Part shown: positions 50,309 to 59,198 of the stretch, piece by piece
Position numbering within the stretch: position 1 is the stretch's first letter
Layout: each line of letters starts with the position of its first letter
Origin: a virus
IMG/VR virus record: IMGVR_UViG_3300025009_000108
Location: 1 to 61,177 of that record
Strand: one strand, 5' to 3'
Length of the DNA stretch: 61,177 bases
Notes under the pieces: generated by a model
Told to the model about the DNA's origin: nothing
The model's input: only the letters and a program-made list of their open reading frames with translations
The model's database searches: none
Made by a program: the position numbers and the translations under genes

Positions 50309-51298
50309 TTATACAGTTACGTTGGTCATCTGGCCGCAAGATCTTCGCTCACCGGTACCGATGGCCCCGCCCCACATAACACTACAGGTTTTCACCTGTG
50401 GCTGGTTGTGCGGGCTGACCCACTCCGGCTTGGTGAAATTGTACTCTTTGTGGGGATGCATCTTGAAGTGCTTCAAGTTGAAGCCGTTGACATAGTTCGC
50501 GGTGCATTTATCTTCGGCAACAACTGGGCAGTTCTCACGGAAGTTGACGTGCTCGAAACCAGCCTTGGCCAGTTTAGCGTCATAGTGTCTCTGCTGGGGC
50601 TGAATCTGGGCCTCGAAGGCGTCCTTGAGCTTCGGAGTAGTGACAATCAGATCGATGATCTGTTTGCCGTTGTCCGATCCAACGCGGGTTGCGCGAGAAA
50701 GCAACTGAAGAGTAGAAAAGCCCATCGTCAAAGCGTCTGAACTGGTGAAAGGAGCCCAAATGTTCTGGGAAGCCTCGGTGCCGGCATTCGTGAAGGTGCC
50801 GAGATCAGCGGCGGCAATACGGCCATAAGACGATGAGGCCGCGAACATATCAGGGATTCCATAGAACGGGATTGATCCGGCCGTATTGAGAACGTAGGTA
50901 GCGTAGGCGGTCCACAGAGAATCGCCCATGTAGTCCTTGATCGAAGACTGCATGTTGTCCAGCTTGGTCATCAGCAGATTGACCGCGTTCTCACCGCCGG
51001 AAACCTTCACGTCATCGGTGATGTCCCATGTGGTATTGCCATAGAAATACGCCCAATCGAACTGAGCGGCGTTTGCGATGGCCTTTTTGGTGGTGTTGAA
51101 GATCGTGGTAGGCCCGAATGACCCGCCGTTGGATCTTGCGTAGATCAGGGGATAGCGGACATATTCACCGCTTCCAACGGGCTCCGCGCCTTCAATGAGT
51201 TTGTAATAAAGGATGTTGCCCATAATCCAGTTATTGGCGACGCTGGGAATCCAGACATCATCCGTGAGCGCTTGCTGCTCGCTAAGTGCCAGTGTCAT
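50309..51298 (-). CDS. Major capsid (coat) protein
   Basis: AGGAGATAATC precedes the ATG. The 329 residues begin with a helical arm (SEQQALTDDVWIPSVANN) and contain EYVRYPLIYARSNGGSFG, WDITDDVKVSGGENAVNLL (spine helix) and a C-terminal MWGGAIGTGERRSCGQMTNVTV, consistent with P22-like/HK97-fold coat proteins. It follows the scaffold gene by 12 nt, and I see no closer candidate. Confidence 0.85.
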   Translation of the reverse strand: MTLALSEQQALTDDVWIPSVANNWIMGNILYYKLIEGAEPVGSGEYVRYPLIYARSNGGSFGPTTIFNTTKKAIANAAQFDWAYFYGNTTWDITDDVKVSGGENAVNLLMTKLDNMQSSIKDYMGDSLWTAYATYVLNTAGSIPFYGIPDMFAASSSYGRIAAADLGTFTNAGTEASQNIWAPFTSSDALTMGFSTLQLLSRATRVGSDNGKQIIDLIVTTPKLKDAFEAQIQPQQRHYDAKLAKAGFEHVNFRENCPVVAEDKCTANYVNGFNLKHFKMHPHKEYNFTKPEWVSPHNQPQVKTCSVMWGGAIGTGERRSCGQMTNVTV

Positions 51299-51310
51299 GA
51301 TTATCTCCTA

Positions 51311-52174
51311 CTAGCCGCCTGTCGTTCTGATCTTTTGCAGGTATTCCGAAGCGGCCTGCCGGCGTTGAGAGGGATTGGTCAAATCGAAGTTCCCCTTCGT
51401 CTGAGTAAATTGACCTCCACCGCCAACCAGAACCTTCGAGGCAGCCGATGTTGATTTTGATAGTTGTAGGCCTTTGTCAAGGCCCGCCTTTTCCGCTGCG
51501 GCGACCTTATCGGCCGCCTCCTTTTTGATCCGTTCGTTCTCTGCCCTGGTCGTTTCGAGCTGGTACATTGTCCAGGCGTGTTCTCCGCCCGTTCTGCTGC
51601 CATCGGCATTGATTGTCAGCCATTTGTCCAGCTTTCCAGAATCATGGGCCTCCTTGTAGCCAGGATTTTCAGACATGAACTTTGCGACGTATCTTTCCGT
51701 CTCTGTCTGCTGCCGAATCTTTCCTACTTCCTGGTTCAGGAGTTGATTGAACTCGTTGCGCATCTTTGCGGATATCTGCTGTTGATTGAGACGTGAAACC
51801 ATTGAAAGGGCTTCTGCCTCATCGATCTTGCCTTCTCTCAGAGAGGTTTGGATTTGTTCCATGGATGGACCCTGCGGTTCGGCTGGTCGTGCCGAACGGA
51901 ATCCTTCCATTTGACCAGAGAGATGGGCGATCTTTTCGTTCAACTGCGATATCAGGCCTGAATTGGTACTTTTGATCCGCTCAAGGTCCGTCACCTGCTT
52001 TTGCAGCGAACCGAGCTGATTGGTAGCCTGCTGATGGGCTGTAACGAGTTCCTCAGGGGTTTTGTAGCCAGCATAATCAGAGGGTGGCGCGCCCTCTTGC
52101 CCGCTGGTACTTTGGTTTGTGGTTTGCGCGCCTTCCGATGCTCCTGTATTAAGGTCGGCTCCGGTGTTTTCCAT
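51311..52174 (-). CDS. Scaffolding protein
   Basis: The 287 residues are almost entirely helical and charged: disordered G/Q/S N-terminus, coiled coil (LGSLQKQVTDLERIK, LISQLNEKIAHLSGQM), a middle SLREGKIDEAEALSMVSRL helix, and a basic C-terminus (SQRRQAASEYLQKIR) suited to coat binding. Directly upstream of coat. The C-terminus resembles that of the FmdB-like protein just upstream (YLRKLRRI). Confidence 0.82.
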   Translation of the reverse strand: MENTGADLNTGASEGAQTTNQSTSGQEGAPPSDYAGYKTPEELVTAHQQATNQLGSLQKQVTDLERIKSTNSGLISQLNEKIAHLSGQMEGFRSARPAEPQGPSMEQIQTSLREGKIDEAEALSMVSRLNQQQISAKMRNEFNQLLNQEVGKIRQQTETERYVAKFMSENPGYKEAHDSGKLDKWLTINADGSRTGGEHAWTMYQLETTRAENERIKKEAADKVAAAEKAGLDKGLQLSKSTSAASKVLVGGGGQFTQTKGNFDLTNPSQRRQAASEYLQKIRTTGG

Positions 52175-52200
52175 GACTGTTTCCTTTCTTCCAGTTCCGC

Positions 52201-52629
52201 TTATGCGGCTCGGCTGGATACCTCAATTCTCCGCAGTTTGCGGAGGTATTCGTTACCAGCTCGATTCCGTTTTTCTTTCAAAACGGTCGGATCGGGCTTG
52301 GCATAAAGAGCGTCGCCATAGCTTGAAGGCAACGCGGGGTGACTTTCTTTCGGTCTAACATTCGGGTGCGCTTCATAATAGGAGCGAAGATCCTGGACGG
52401 TATGAAGTTTATCGTTTGGTCTATCGGTATTAGTTAGGAATTTTGCTGCATCCCTGACCCAAGGAACACTATCTCCGGTTCGAACTATACCGCCATGCCC
52501 TAAAACGATAACCTTTTTGGACTCATGACCGCATTCAGGGCAATCATGGGCTTTATCACAGTCCTCGACCGTGTTGACGGCATCGAATACATTCCCGCAA
52601 CCAAGGCATTCATAGTCGTAAAGCGGCAT
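52201..52629 (-). CDS. FmdB-type zinc-ribbon protein with scaffold-like tail (142 aa)
   Basis: The start at 52629 (MPLYDYECLGCG) has GGAGAACG upstream. Residues 1-45 match the FmdB/CxxC_CxxC_SSSS zinc ribbon (YDYECLGCGNVFDA...HDCPECGHESKKV). The C-terminal part ends RNRAGNEYLRKLRRIEVSS, a helix resembling the coat-binding tail of the adjacent scaffold. Possibly a minor assembly factor. Confidence 0.75.
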   Translation of the reverse strand: MPLYDYECLGCGNVFDAVNTVEDCDKAHDCPECGHESKKVIVLGHGGIVRTGDSVPWVRDAAKFLTNTDRPNDKLHTVQDLRSYYEAHPNVRPKESHPALPSSYGDALYAKPDPTVLKEKRNRAGNEYLRKLRRIEVSSRAA

Positions 52630-52642
52630 ATCGTTCTCCAAA

Positions 52643-52677
52643 TAAAAAAACCCGGCAGGCTATTACCTGTCGGGTTT
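52643..52677 (-). terminator. Rho-independent terminator between portal and scaffold genes
   Basis: On the minus strand AAACCCGACAGG pairs with CCTGCCGGGTTT (one mismatch, 6-nt loop), followed by a run of Ts. It would end or attenuate transcription arriving from the terminase-portal genes 14 nt before the FmdB-like gene. Confidence 0.8.
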
Positions 52678-52728
52678 CCAAGACCCTTTTAAGGGTTGGG
52701 TTAAGGCCCTAAAATATGGTCTATGAAG

Positions 52729-52863
52729 CTACATTACCTTCTCCTTGAACAAAACGGACGTTATCCCGCCCTGAGAAATATTGATTTCTAAGCACCCTGT
52801 TCTCTTACATAACATTAGTTGCTTTATGAAATCAATCAATTTCTGCAATTTTTCTAAAACCAT
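52729..52863 (-). CDS. Small protein (44 aa)
   Basis: The ATG directly follows the TAA of the 52864-53079 gene. MVLEKLQKLIDFIKQLMLCK is an amphipathic helix, then GCLEINISQGGITSVLFKEKVM forms strands. Similar short 'helix + INF..GGIT.V' proteins occur in other phages between portal and coat genes. Function unknown. Confidence 0.55.
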   Translation of the reverse strand: MVLEKLQKLIDFIKQLMLCKRTGCLEINISQGGITSVLFKEKVM

Positions 52864-53079
52864 TTAGTTCCTGCCAACCTTAGGAAGCGTTATGATCCGT
52901 TTCTGGCTCTCTTCCTTATGCTTTGACTTGAGCCTTCCAAGCATCGTACTCATGGCCTGAGTCATGATGTCAGTAAACAACATTGGATTGTCAAGAGGTC
53001 CATTGACCTTCAATTTGCCGTCTTCAAGAACCTCGATGACTATTCTGGCAACAACCTTTTCTTCCTGCAAATTTGACAT
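52864..53079 (-). CDS. Small protein of unknown function (71 aa)
   Basis: A beta hairpin (VVARIVIEVLEDGKLKVNG) is followed by a helix (MLFTDIMTQAMSTMLGRLKS) and a basic end. The stop is adjacent to the next ATG, and the start is 2 nt after the portal stop. The layout resembles small phage proteins near portal. Confidence 0.65.
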   Translation of the reverse strand: MSNLQEEKVVARIVIEVLEDGKLKVNGPLDNPMLFTDIMTQAMSTMLGRLKSKHKEESQKRIITLPKVGRN

Positions 53080-53080
53080 A

Positions 53081-55228
53081 TTATCCCTCCCCTATTTCAG
53101 ACATACCCTGTTTTGCCGCGTTTATCCCCTCCGAATACCCGCCGGCCTTGTCTTCCGCTGTTTTCATGGTGGTCCCGCCAACATTCTTGACACCATACTG
53201 TTGCTGCATGGCGACCTGGTAGAGTTGTGCAAGGATCTCTGGAGGTACTCCGGCCTGTGCCAGGATCTTAAGCGCTCCAGGCAGTGAATTTTGCTCTGTA
53301 ATCCTCTCAACAATCAGCTTGCTGTTCGGGATTTCAAGGAACGTGAGCAGGCTTTCAAGGTCCATCGCCCCAAGTTTGAACAATTCAACGTATTGCTGGC
53401 GCCTTCCAGCCTTTGTGATCGGCGCCGAACTTCCGCTCTCCACGATGTAGTTGAAATTCGTGAATAGATCAGTTCCACGGAATAGTACCGGTTGGCCCTC
53501 GACCATGACTTGGCGGGAATCAAAATCGAAATTCATATGGAAATGCATCATGGCCTTACCCCGCCACCCTATCAGAGCGTCTATTTGCTGTATTTGAGGA
53601 GTTGTAAGGGTTGATGCTTTATCCTGCAAAGCAACGATGGCTGCTGCTGCGGATATGCCTGTAGGGCGTTGCCCCTGCATAACCGCTGGAGTCTGAGAAA
53701 TATCCTCTATTGAATTAGAAATATACATCATGGCTTCAAGATATTCAGATGGAGGAGAAGGCGGATCAACGTATCTGATAAGATTAGATGTCGCAACAGT
53801 CGGATTGATAACAAGGCCGGCGTCGTTGCTGAACTCTGAATTTTGTACTCCAGACCCTTCAGTGTTGACCAGAATAGGGAACATCTGCCGCTCAAGGGCT
53901 ATCAGATACTTTGTAAGCATCATCTCATGCTTGCCCTGAAGCTCCTCGATCTGCTCTTTTGTGGAAAAACCCCACCATTGAGAAGTGTCAATTCGTGATG
54001 GATTTGCGCTATACGGGAACTGCCCCCACAGTGGGAATGACAGCCTGGCCCTGGCCATAACGAGGGCTTGGGCCTGCTCCTGAGTTACCGGAACAAGCTG
54101 CATAGCTGGCTTTCCAGTTATCGGGTCAACAACCGGATTACCGGACGGATCGACGGCCGGTTGCGGCAAGCCCTGCTCTACAAGGGATTGAATCCTCATC
54201 TCAAGCAGTTTCCAGTTGATATTCGGGTTGATCGAGTCGTCTAGGACTCCCTTGATTTTTTCGTCATTGAGCAGTGCCGGGCATATCGTGATCTTTCGAA
54301 TACCATCTGGGTAGGCGGCGTATTCGTTTACCTCTCCGGTCTGGTATTCCTCCTGCTGCTGAAGTCCGTCTTCTCCCATGATTGGTCTGCCCATGGGGTC
54401 TATTGCTGGCCGGCTCGCCATTACGGGCTCTTTGACTATAGTGTTATCCCGAATCCATATCTCAACCACCATGGTCTTTTGTTTAAGGTTTTCATCACTC
54501 TGCGGACCCGCCACGGCAGAATAGTTGGTTGGGTAATTTCTGAGAGTATCGGAATCCTGCTTTCCTCCACGGGTTGTCTGTCTGATGGTGCCGGCAAGCT
54601 GCTCATCGGCGTCCGGTGGGATGTGGGTCTCTTCTGGAAGTCCGAACATCTGCTTGATCTGCCATGGATGCATGAAATCTACGTCGCACACGTATGGAAT
54701 ATCAAGGTCGCATAGCGTATAACCTGGAGCTGGGAAAAAGTTGAACACGTCCCTGACAATAATCCGGCATCGCTTAGAAAGCTCAGACCATGCGGCCTTT
54801 TCGATTGTCGTTCCGTAAATCTGCATATTCTGAGTGCTGGCCCGAAGCAGGAATTGCTGTTTCGAGTTTTTCCACCAAGTTTTCGCGTCAGAATCAAAAG
54901 CCTGCGTCATGATAGGATCGTCGGCATTGTCGGCAGTCAGTTCCGCAATGGGTATCTTCTCCGTCATCATCGCGCAATATATCTCTACCTGCTTGAAGAT
55001 GTAATTGACGCCTATCCTTGGATAGGTCCTGCGCTTCCTTCGTCCCCTATATTGGGCGTGAAGGTCTATCCAGCGCTGGTGAAGCCCGAGCTTTTCGATC
55101 TTTTCCTTACGGGCCGGTTCCCAAATCTTTTCATTGAAGAATTTACCAATATGCGGAGATCCAGCCGGAGGAAGATTTGATTCGTTGAACTGGCTGATTG
55201 ACTCGTTATCTATGGTGGTCTCAATCAT
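53081..55228 (-). CDS. Portal protein
   Basis: The 715 residues fit podovirus (P22-like) portal proteins: an N-terminal RWIDLHAQYRGRRKRRTYPRIGVNYIFKQVE, stem/wing region with NMQIYGTTIEKAAWS and RDVFNFFPAPG, a crown-side helical region, and GISAAAAIVALQDKASTL and GAPITKAGRRQQYV-like helices near the C-terminus. Located after terL as expected. Its first codons (MIETTIDNES) were copied into the tandem duplication at 55551-55575. Confidence 0.88.
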   Translation of the reverse strand: MIETTIDNESISQFNESNLPPAGSPHIGKFFNEKIWEPARKEKIEKLGLHQRWIDLHAQYRGRRKRRTYPRIGVNYIFKQVEIYCAMMTEKIPIAELTADNADDPIMTQAFDSDAKTWWKNSKQQFLLRASTQNMQIYGTTIEKAAWSELSKRCRIIVRDVFNFFPAPGYTLCDLDIPYVCDVDFMHPWQIKQMFGLPEETHIPPDADEQLAGTIRQTTRGGKQDSDTLRNYPTNYSAVAGPQSDENLKQKTMVVEIWIRDNTIVKEPVMASRPAIDPMGRPIMGEDGLQQQEEYQTGEVNEYAAYPDGIRKITICPALLNDEKIKGVLDDSINPNINWKLLEMRIQSLVEQGLPQPAVDPSGNPVVDPITGKPAMQLVPVTQEQAQALVMARARLSFPLWGQFPYSANPSRIDTSQWWGFSTKEQIEELQGKHEMMLTKYLIALERQMFPILVNTEGSGVQNSEFSNDAGLVINPTVATSNLIRYVDPPSPPSEYLEAMMYISNSIEDISQTPAVMQGQRPTGISAAAAIVALQDKASTLTTPQIQQIDALIGWRGKAMMHFHMNFDFDSRQVMVEGQPVLFRGTDLFTNFNYIVESGSSAPITKAGRRQQYVELFKLGAMDLESLLTFLEIPNSKLIVERITEQNSLPGALKILAQAGVPPEILAQLYQVAMQQQYGVKNVGGTTMKTAEDKAGGYSEGINAAKQGMSEIGEG

Positions 55229-55550
55229 AGGGCCTCTACATTTGAAGTCATTCGATCAACTTCAATCATTTCGATGATCGTAAATGGAACGAAAACGTGC
55301 TCTATGCCCTCTTTTACTATTTTTGCTGAATAAAAACTAAGCAGCGGCCTAAGTAAATATTCTATATACTCAAAAAACTCAACGCTTGCAGACTTTATTT
55401 TTTTGAACTCATTATCCCCAATAGGCCTAACATCACCACAGTAAAAAATAAACCATCGGCTTGGATTTATAGAAGCTTCAAACCCCATATAGGTTACCCC
55501 TTTTTAGAGCAATTCCGAACATGCTTTTCGTACCACGGTGCTCCGGACTC
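55205..55550 (-). repeat. Tandem duplication, downstream unit
   Basis: Unit of 346 bp related to 55551-55968 (418 bp). Both contain the last 19 codons of the 55912-56595 gene (PWYEKHVRNCSKKG end), a copy of the small protein gene, and portal 5' sequence. Units meet at the shared GAGTC (55546-55550 on plus as GACTC), which also occurs at 55200-55204 and 55964-55968. Confidence 0.75.
55225..55488 (-). CDS. Duplicated small protein, copy 2 (87 aa)
   Basis: About 65% identical to the protein at 55589-55906: shared blocks SINPSRWFIFYCGDVRP, EFF.YI.YLL.P and EH..VPFTI.EMI. The C-terminus is 18 residues shorter. The stop overlaps the portal start (TGA within ATGA). The family is unknown to me; amphipathic with aromatic strands. 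Confidence 0.65.
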   Translation of the reverse strand: MGFEASINPSRWFIFYCGDVRPIGDNEFKKIKSASVEFFEYIEYLLRPLLSFYSAKIVKEGIEHVFVPFTIIEMIEVDRMTSNVEAL

Positions 55551-55588
55551 GCTATGGTAGTCTCTATCATAGAGCCTCTACGATTCGT
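55489..55588 (-). pseudogene. Duplicated 3' end of the upstream gene fused to portal 5' codons
   Basis: The minus strand here reads part of the portal start (ATGATAGAGACTACCATA) fused at GAGTC to SGAPWYEKHVRNCSKKG and its stop, i.e. a copy of the end of the 55912-56595 gene. It has no start of its own and is debris of the duplication. Confidence 0.7.
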
Positions 55589-55906
55589 TTAATTGTTGTC
55601 ATATCTATCTTCATAGAGATCCTCGAATGAATTATCAATCTCCGTGTGCTCTCTGGATTCTCGATTTGAATTGGCCAGATCCGCATCAATCATGTCTACA
55701 ATCGTGAATGGAACAAAAACGTGATCTACCCCTTCTCTCAATATTTCTGCTGAATGAAATCTGAGCATTGGAGTAAGTAAGTATTGTATATAATCAAAAA
55801 ATTCATCACTTGCAGCCCTTATTTTTGAAAACTCATTATCCTCCACAGGCCTCACATCGCCACAATAAAAAATAAACCATGATTTTGGATTGATCGATTG
55901 TACCAT
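55589..55906 (-). CDS. Duplicated small protein, copy 1 (105 aa)
   Basis: Paralogue of 55225-55488 with a longer acidic C-terminus (EHTEIDNSFEDLYEDRYDNN). AAGGGGTAACC precedes the ATG as in the other copy. Function unknown; its retention as two intact divergent copies suggests both are used. Confidence 0.65.
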   Translation of the reverse strand: MVQSINPKSWFIFYCGDVRPVEDNEFSKIRAASDEFFDYIQYLLTPMLRFHSAEILREGVDHVFVPFTIVDMIDADLANSNRESREHTEIDNSFEDLYEDRYDNN

Positions 55907-55911
55907 ATAGG

Positions 55912-56595
55912 TTACCCCTTTTTAGAGCAATTCCGAACATGCTTTTCGTACCACGGCATGCCGGACTCGCTATTTACGTAGCGCTTGCCGCACTTTTCAC
56001 ACACCAGCCATGCCGATGCGTCCGTATCGTTCTTTGCAGGCTCATAATCTGGAGGATCTTCGGGACGGCCTGAACCTTGCTCATCTGAAATGGGCGCATT
56101 GTCTGGAAATGTCGACTTAGCCATTACGTCTATCCATGAATCTATGATCATTTTATTTTTCTTGGCGATCAAATCCATAAACTTTTCATCTGGTCCGTCT
56201 TGCTGATCAAATTCATCTATAATCGATTGACGCTCTTTCCGTGCAATCTCAACGCGGTCAATTATGACCTCTTTGGAATCCACAATGCGCATCACACTAC
56301 CAGGCATGATATGGCCAGGGGGCGCGATGATAGAGATCGACTTGTCAATGGTTTTCTGGCCGGGCACCACAACGCCATGCTCTGTCAACAACCTGCCTGC
56401 CTGAATGAATTGTCCCTCGCATCGTGGGCACATCAAATTGGCGTCCTTGATTCCTGACTGTTGGCGCCATATCGATGCGCGCCAGGCGTCCTTGTGGACC
56501 GGTGAGAACATCGCTCCGGTATAAGGCCCACCCATCACGAATGCATCGGCCGTGTTGAGGATATGATCTTTGCAACTAAGGCAATATATTCTCAT
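55912..56595 (-). CDS. Zinc-ribbon protein at both ends (227 aa)
   Basis: YCLSCKDHIL and CPRCEGQF form an N-terminal zinc ribbon; CEKCGKRYVNSESG..WYEKHVRNC at the C-terminus is a C2H2/C2HC-like finger. The centre holds a GHIMPGSVMRIVDSKEVII strand and an acidic linker. It overlaps the membrane-protein gene by 4 nt. Position between terL and portal suggests an assembly or packaging accessory; unknown family. Confidence 0.68.
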   Translation of the reverse strand: MRIYCLSCKDHILNTADAFVMGGPYTGAMFSPVHKDAWRASIWRQQSGIKDANLMCPRCEGQFIQAGRLLTEHGVVVPGQKTIDKSISIIAPPGHIMPGSVMRIVDSKEVIIDRVEIARKERQSIIDEFDQQDGPDEKFMDLIAKKNKMIIDSWIDVMAKSTFPDNAPISDEQGSGRPEDPPDYEPAKNDTDASAWLVCEKCGKRYVNSESGMPWYEKHVRNCSKKG

Positions 56596-56930
56596 TTCTT
56601 ACCTCCTGTGATCCCCTTAAGTATCGATATAGCTTCTTCGGGTTCTTTTGCAAGCCCACCAAGGATACTGCCATCCAATTTCTGGCCTCGAAGTCTTGCC
56701 GCTGCCGGGCTTAGTTCCTCTTCAAACCCATCATCTGAAAACTCGCTTAGGCTGTCCGGAAGGTATCGGGCTGGTTTGCCGCTGCTCTTTTCCCGATTCC
56801 TTACAGGGCTGAAAAACTGACTCGGCATGGTGATCGTCCTTGCCCTGAACACCAGCCACCCGCCCAACAGTGTAGCCAGCAAAACACCAGACATTCCCAC
56901 GCCTACCGCTATTAAGATTTGCCACCACAT
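56592..56930 (-). CDS. Single-span membrane protein (112 aa)
   Basis: The start at 56930 (MWWQILIAVGVG) is preferred because AGGAGG is 8 nt upstream; the ATG at 56936 is too close. One N-terminal membrane helix (about 3-27), then a basic and an acidic soluble tail. Unusual next to terL; function unknown. Confidence 0.65.
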   Translation of the reverse strand: MWWQILIAVGVGMSGVLLATLLGGWLVFRARTITMPSQFFSPVRNREKSSGKPARYLPDSLSEFSDDGFEEELSPAAARLRGQKLDGSILGGLAKEPEEAISILKGITGGKK

Positions 56931-56969
56931 AATCATTTCCTCCTATTAGCTAACTGTGTCTATATCATA

Positions 56970-58466
56970 TTATGACTCAAAATCCATGTACGTTTTTCCG
57001 TCCGTCTTTAGTTTCGCCCATGGCGGGCGTTTGGTCTTGCCGCTGACGTATTGTACTATCCTATCGGCCTCAGAATGGAATGTGCTCGGTAGAATATTGA
57101 TTTTAACGGGCCGCGCCATGACAATATGACAGGCCTCATCATAAATGTGGTCTTCCTGGTCAGTGTCTATATCCTCGGGGTTCATCTCATCCATGCACAG
57201 CGCCGGAATAGTCCGGATAAACGATTTGCACGTGCTGTAAACCTGAAGCATCGGGCGATCAGCTATTTTGCCTGTAATCTCATCACGCTTGTAGGCCATA
57301 CGTTCTCTGAACTGTCTGATTTTTAATGAGCGCGACGGGTCTCCTGGAGACAGATAGATGTCATGGGCGGAAAATACCTCTGCTGTACTCTTGCCCTGAC
57401 CTCCGCCCTTGTAATCCGGTTTTTTAGCGAAACAATCTGGACCGGCCAGCCTCAATTTGAGCTGTCCCTTGAAAAGATGGAGTTTTTCCTCTCGCTCCTT
57501 GATTCCCTCTGCTATTTCGTGGTCAGTGATCCTGATGCCGGTATCCGGTATGTCGGTGCAGCCGTACCACTCCATGCACCGAATTATGCGGCCGTCATTG
57601 TCAACCCACCACCAACCAATGGAAAATGGCTTACCAAACCCCCAATCAAAGGTCATGTAGACAGGTGCTTCCTGCGGTATTGGGACTGGATCGATAATGT
57701 GAGCGTCCGGCGAGAATGTGAAAGCCTGGCCTATGAATGTGTCCCAATCTCCGTCTATCCAGGCCTTTTTGAGGAGTGGATCTTGTATGGAAAGGAGCCT
57801 GGCCACATAGGCCGGATCGGCATCGCACAGTATTTTATTGTCAGAAAGAAAAGAAGGGATAAAAACGCGGCTTTCCCTCATTCCGTTGGCAAGCGACTTG
57901 AAAATAACTGTTTTTGGCCTTACTCCTCCAGTGCCAAGTCCAAAATAGTCCTTTACGGCCTGGTGCCCTGGCCCTCCAGGGTTGCCGGTGCCGAACATTC
58001 TGCACGCTACGCCGGCCGGAGATCGAAGGGAGCCCTTGAGCTTATCCACCATCTGAGAAAAAAATGGGAATGTGGTGCATTCATCGATGGAAATTTCCGT
58101 GTATTGCTGGCCAACCTCATCATTGAGCTGTTCGACGCGCTCATAGGCCGCCATTTTGATCTGTGCGCCAGCGAAATCACCCTTGAATCGGATATAATTG
58201 GTCTGCTGATCACCGCCAATGCGTTCTGCGGGAAGGCCTGCCCTGATCATTCCGTCAATGCGCCTTCGGGCCTCTGCGAAGTCCTTGTATTTCCTGCGGC
58301 ATATTAACCCGTTCCAGCTTCTACCATGAGCCTGAACGCCGGCCAGATGGCGACCTATTAGGCAATCCGTCTTGCCACCGCCGCGTGAGCCCCCAAAAAA
58401 AGGAAAATCAGCCGGGCAGGTTGCTGCCTCAAGCTGGGGGCCGATTTGTGGTGTCCAGAACGGCAT
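56970..58466 (-). CDS. terL: Terminase large subunit
   Basis: The 498 residues carry the ATPase (Walker A FGGSRGGGKTD at about 24-34; Walker B ISIDE at about 126-130, TTF following; coupling GTGNPGG at about 160) and the RNase-H-like nuclease (VYMTFDWGFGKP, Asp about 274; a late DHIYDE segment). It pumps DNA into the prohead with terS. The start overlaps the terS stop (TAATG). Confidence 0.95.
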   Translation of the reverse strand: MPFWTPQIGPQLEAATCPADFPFFGGSRGGGKTDCLIGRHLAGVQAHGRSWNGLICRRKYKDFAEARRRIDGMIRAGLPAERIGGDQQTNYIRFKGDFAGAQIKMAAYERVEQLNDEVGQQYTEISIDECTTFPFFSQMVDKLKGSLRSPAGVACRMFGTGNPGGPGHQAVKDYFGLGTGGVRPKTVIFKSLANGMRESRVFIPSFLSDNKILCDADPAYVARLLSIQDPLLKKAWIDGDWDTFIGQAFTFSPDAHIIDPVPIPQEAPVYMTFDWGFGKPFSIGWWWVDNDGRIIRCMEWYGCTDIPDTGIRITDHEIAEGIKEREEKLHLFKGQLKLRLAGPDCFAKKPDYKGGGQGKSTAEVFSAHDIYLSPGDPSRSLKIRQFRERMAYKRDEITGKIADRPMLQVYSTCKSFIRTIPALCMDEMNPEDIDTDQEDHIYDEACHIVMARPVKINILPSTFHSEADRIVQYVSGKTKRPPWAKLKTDGKTYMDFES

Positions 58467-59110
58467 TATACCTCACCTCTGGATTTATTGCGCTGCTGCC
58501 AGGCTATCCAATCGTCAATGGACGCAAAGACAGGCGGGAAGCTTACAATCTCATGCTTGATCGGGCCTCCGTCTTTACCGGTGATCTCTACTGGTCTGTC
58601 TTCTATATGGAAGGCTTGCCGCTCCAGCTGAATCCGCTTGTGCTGAACAGCGGCCAGGGCTTGCAGGGCCGACGCTCTCTCGGTGACAGCTATTCCGACC
58701 TTGTGTTCAATGACTTGGCCTTGGTACTGGCCTACCCATAACTTGGTCGGGCTATCTCCGAGTTCGGCAAGCAGGCGCTGCTCCTCTTCTCTTAGAGCTT
58801 TGATGTCTGAGCGGTGGAGCAAGACAACATCAAGCCGAACCTCAGCAGCCCTATCTACCTCAGACTCATCGGATTTTGCGTTATCATCTGCGACTTTTCT
58901 TGCTACCCTGGCATCTTCTGCGACCATCTTAGCGGTAAAGGTCTGCCTTACCGCTCCTGCCAGGTCTCGGGTCCACCCTTCTTTTTCTACTCTCTTTTGG
59001 ATTGCCCTGCGACTGCAACCATGACGCCGAGCCAATTCTGCGTCTGAGTACGTGGCTGTGCGGTACTCTTTTTTTATGGCTACCCAATCATACCTTGGTT
59101 TTTGCGGCAT
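58466..59110 (-). CDS. terS: Terminase small subunit
   Basis: The start at 59110 (MPQKPRYDWVAIKKEY) lies 1 nt after the stop of a 28-codon upstream frame. N-terminal helix-turn-helix (YSDAELARRHGCSRRAIQKRVEKEGW, about 20-45), central coiled coil (about 70-120) for oligomerisation and a C-terminal part (W.....K..) for terL contact, as in terminase small subunits. An alternative start at 59167 would run through the upstream frame. Confidence 0.85.
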   Translation of the reverse strand: MPQKPRYDWVAIKKEYRTATYSDAELARRHGCSRRAIQKRVEKEGWTRDLAGAVRQTFTAKMVAEDARVARKVADDNAKSDESEVDRAAEVRLDVVLLHRSDIKALREEEQRLLAELGDSPTKLWVGQYQGQVIEHKVGIAVTERASALQALAAVQHKRIQLERQAFHIEDRPVEITGKDGGPIKHEIVSFPPVFASIDDWIAWQQRNKSRGEV

Positions 59111-59111
59111 A

Positions 59112-59198
59112 TTAGCTCTCAGGCTCGGAGGGCCGGCATGTTTCACACGTTTTGATGGCTGGACCATTTGGAGGACTCATCAATATAGGCTCGTTCAT
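59112..59198 (-). CDS. Possible short upstream peptide (28 aa)
   Basis: MNEPILMSPPNGPAIKTCET and ending RPSEPES, with CTGGAGGTATGAC upstream; its TAA is 1 nt before the terS ATG. It may serve translational coupling of terS rather than encode a functional protein. Confidence 0.4.
   Translation of the reverse strand: MNEPILMSPPNGPAIKTCETCRPSEPES

Noticed and set aside
57363-58307. 314-codon plus-strand frame opposite terL
   Set aside because: terL motifs are complete on the minus strand; the plus frame has no recognisable features or ribosome site.
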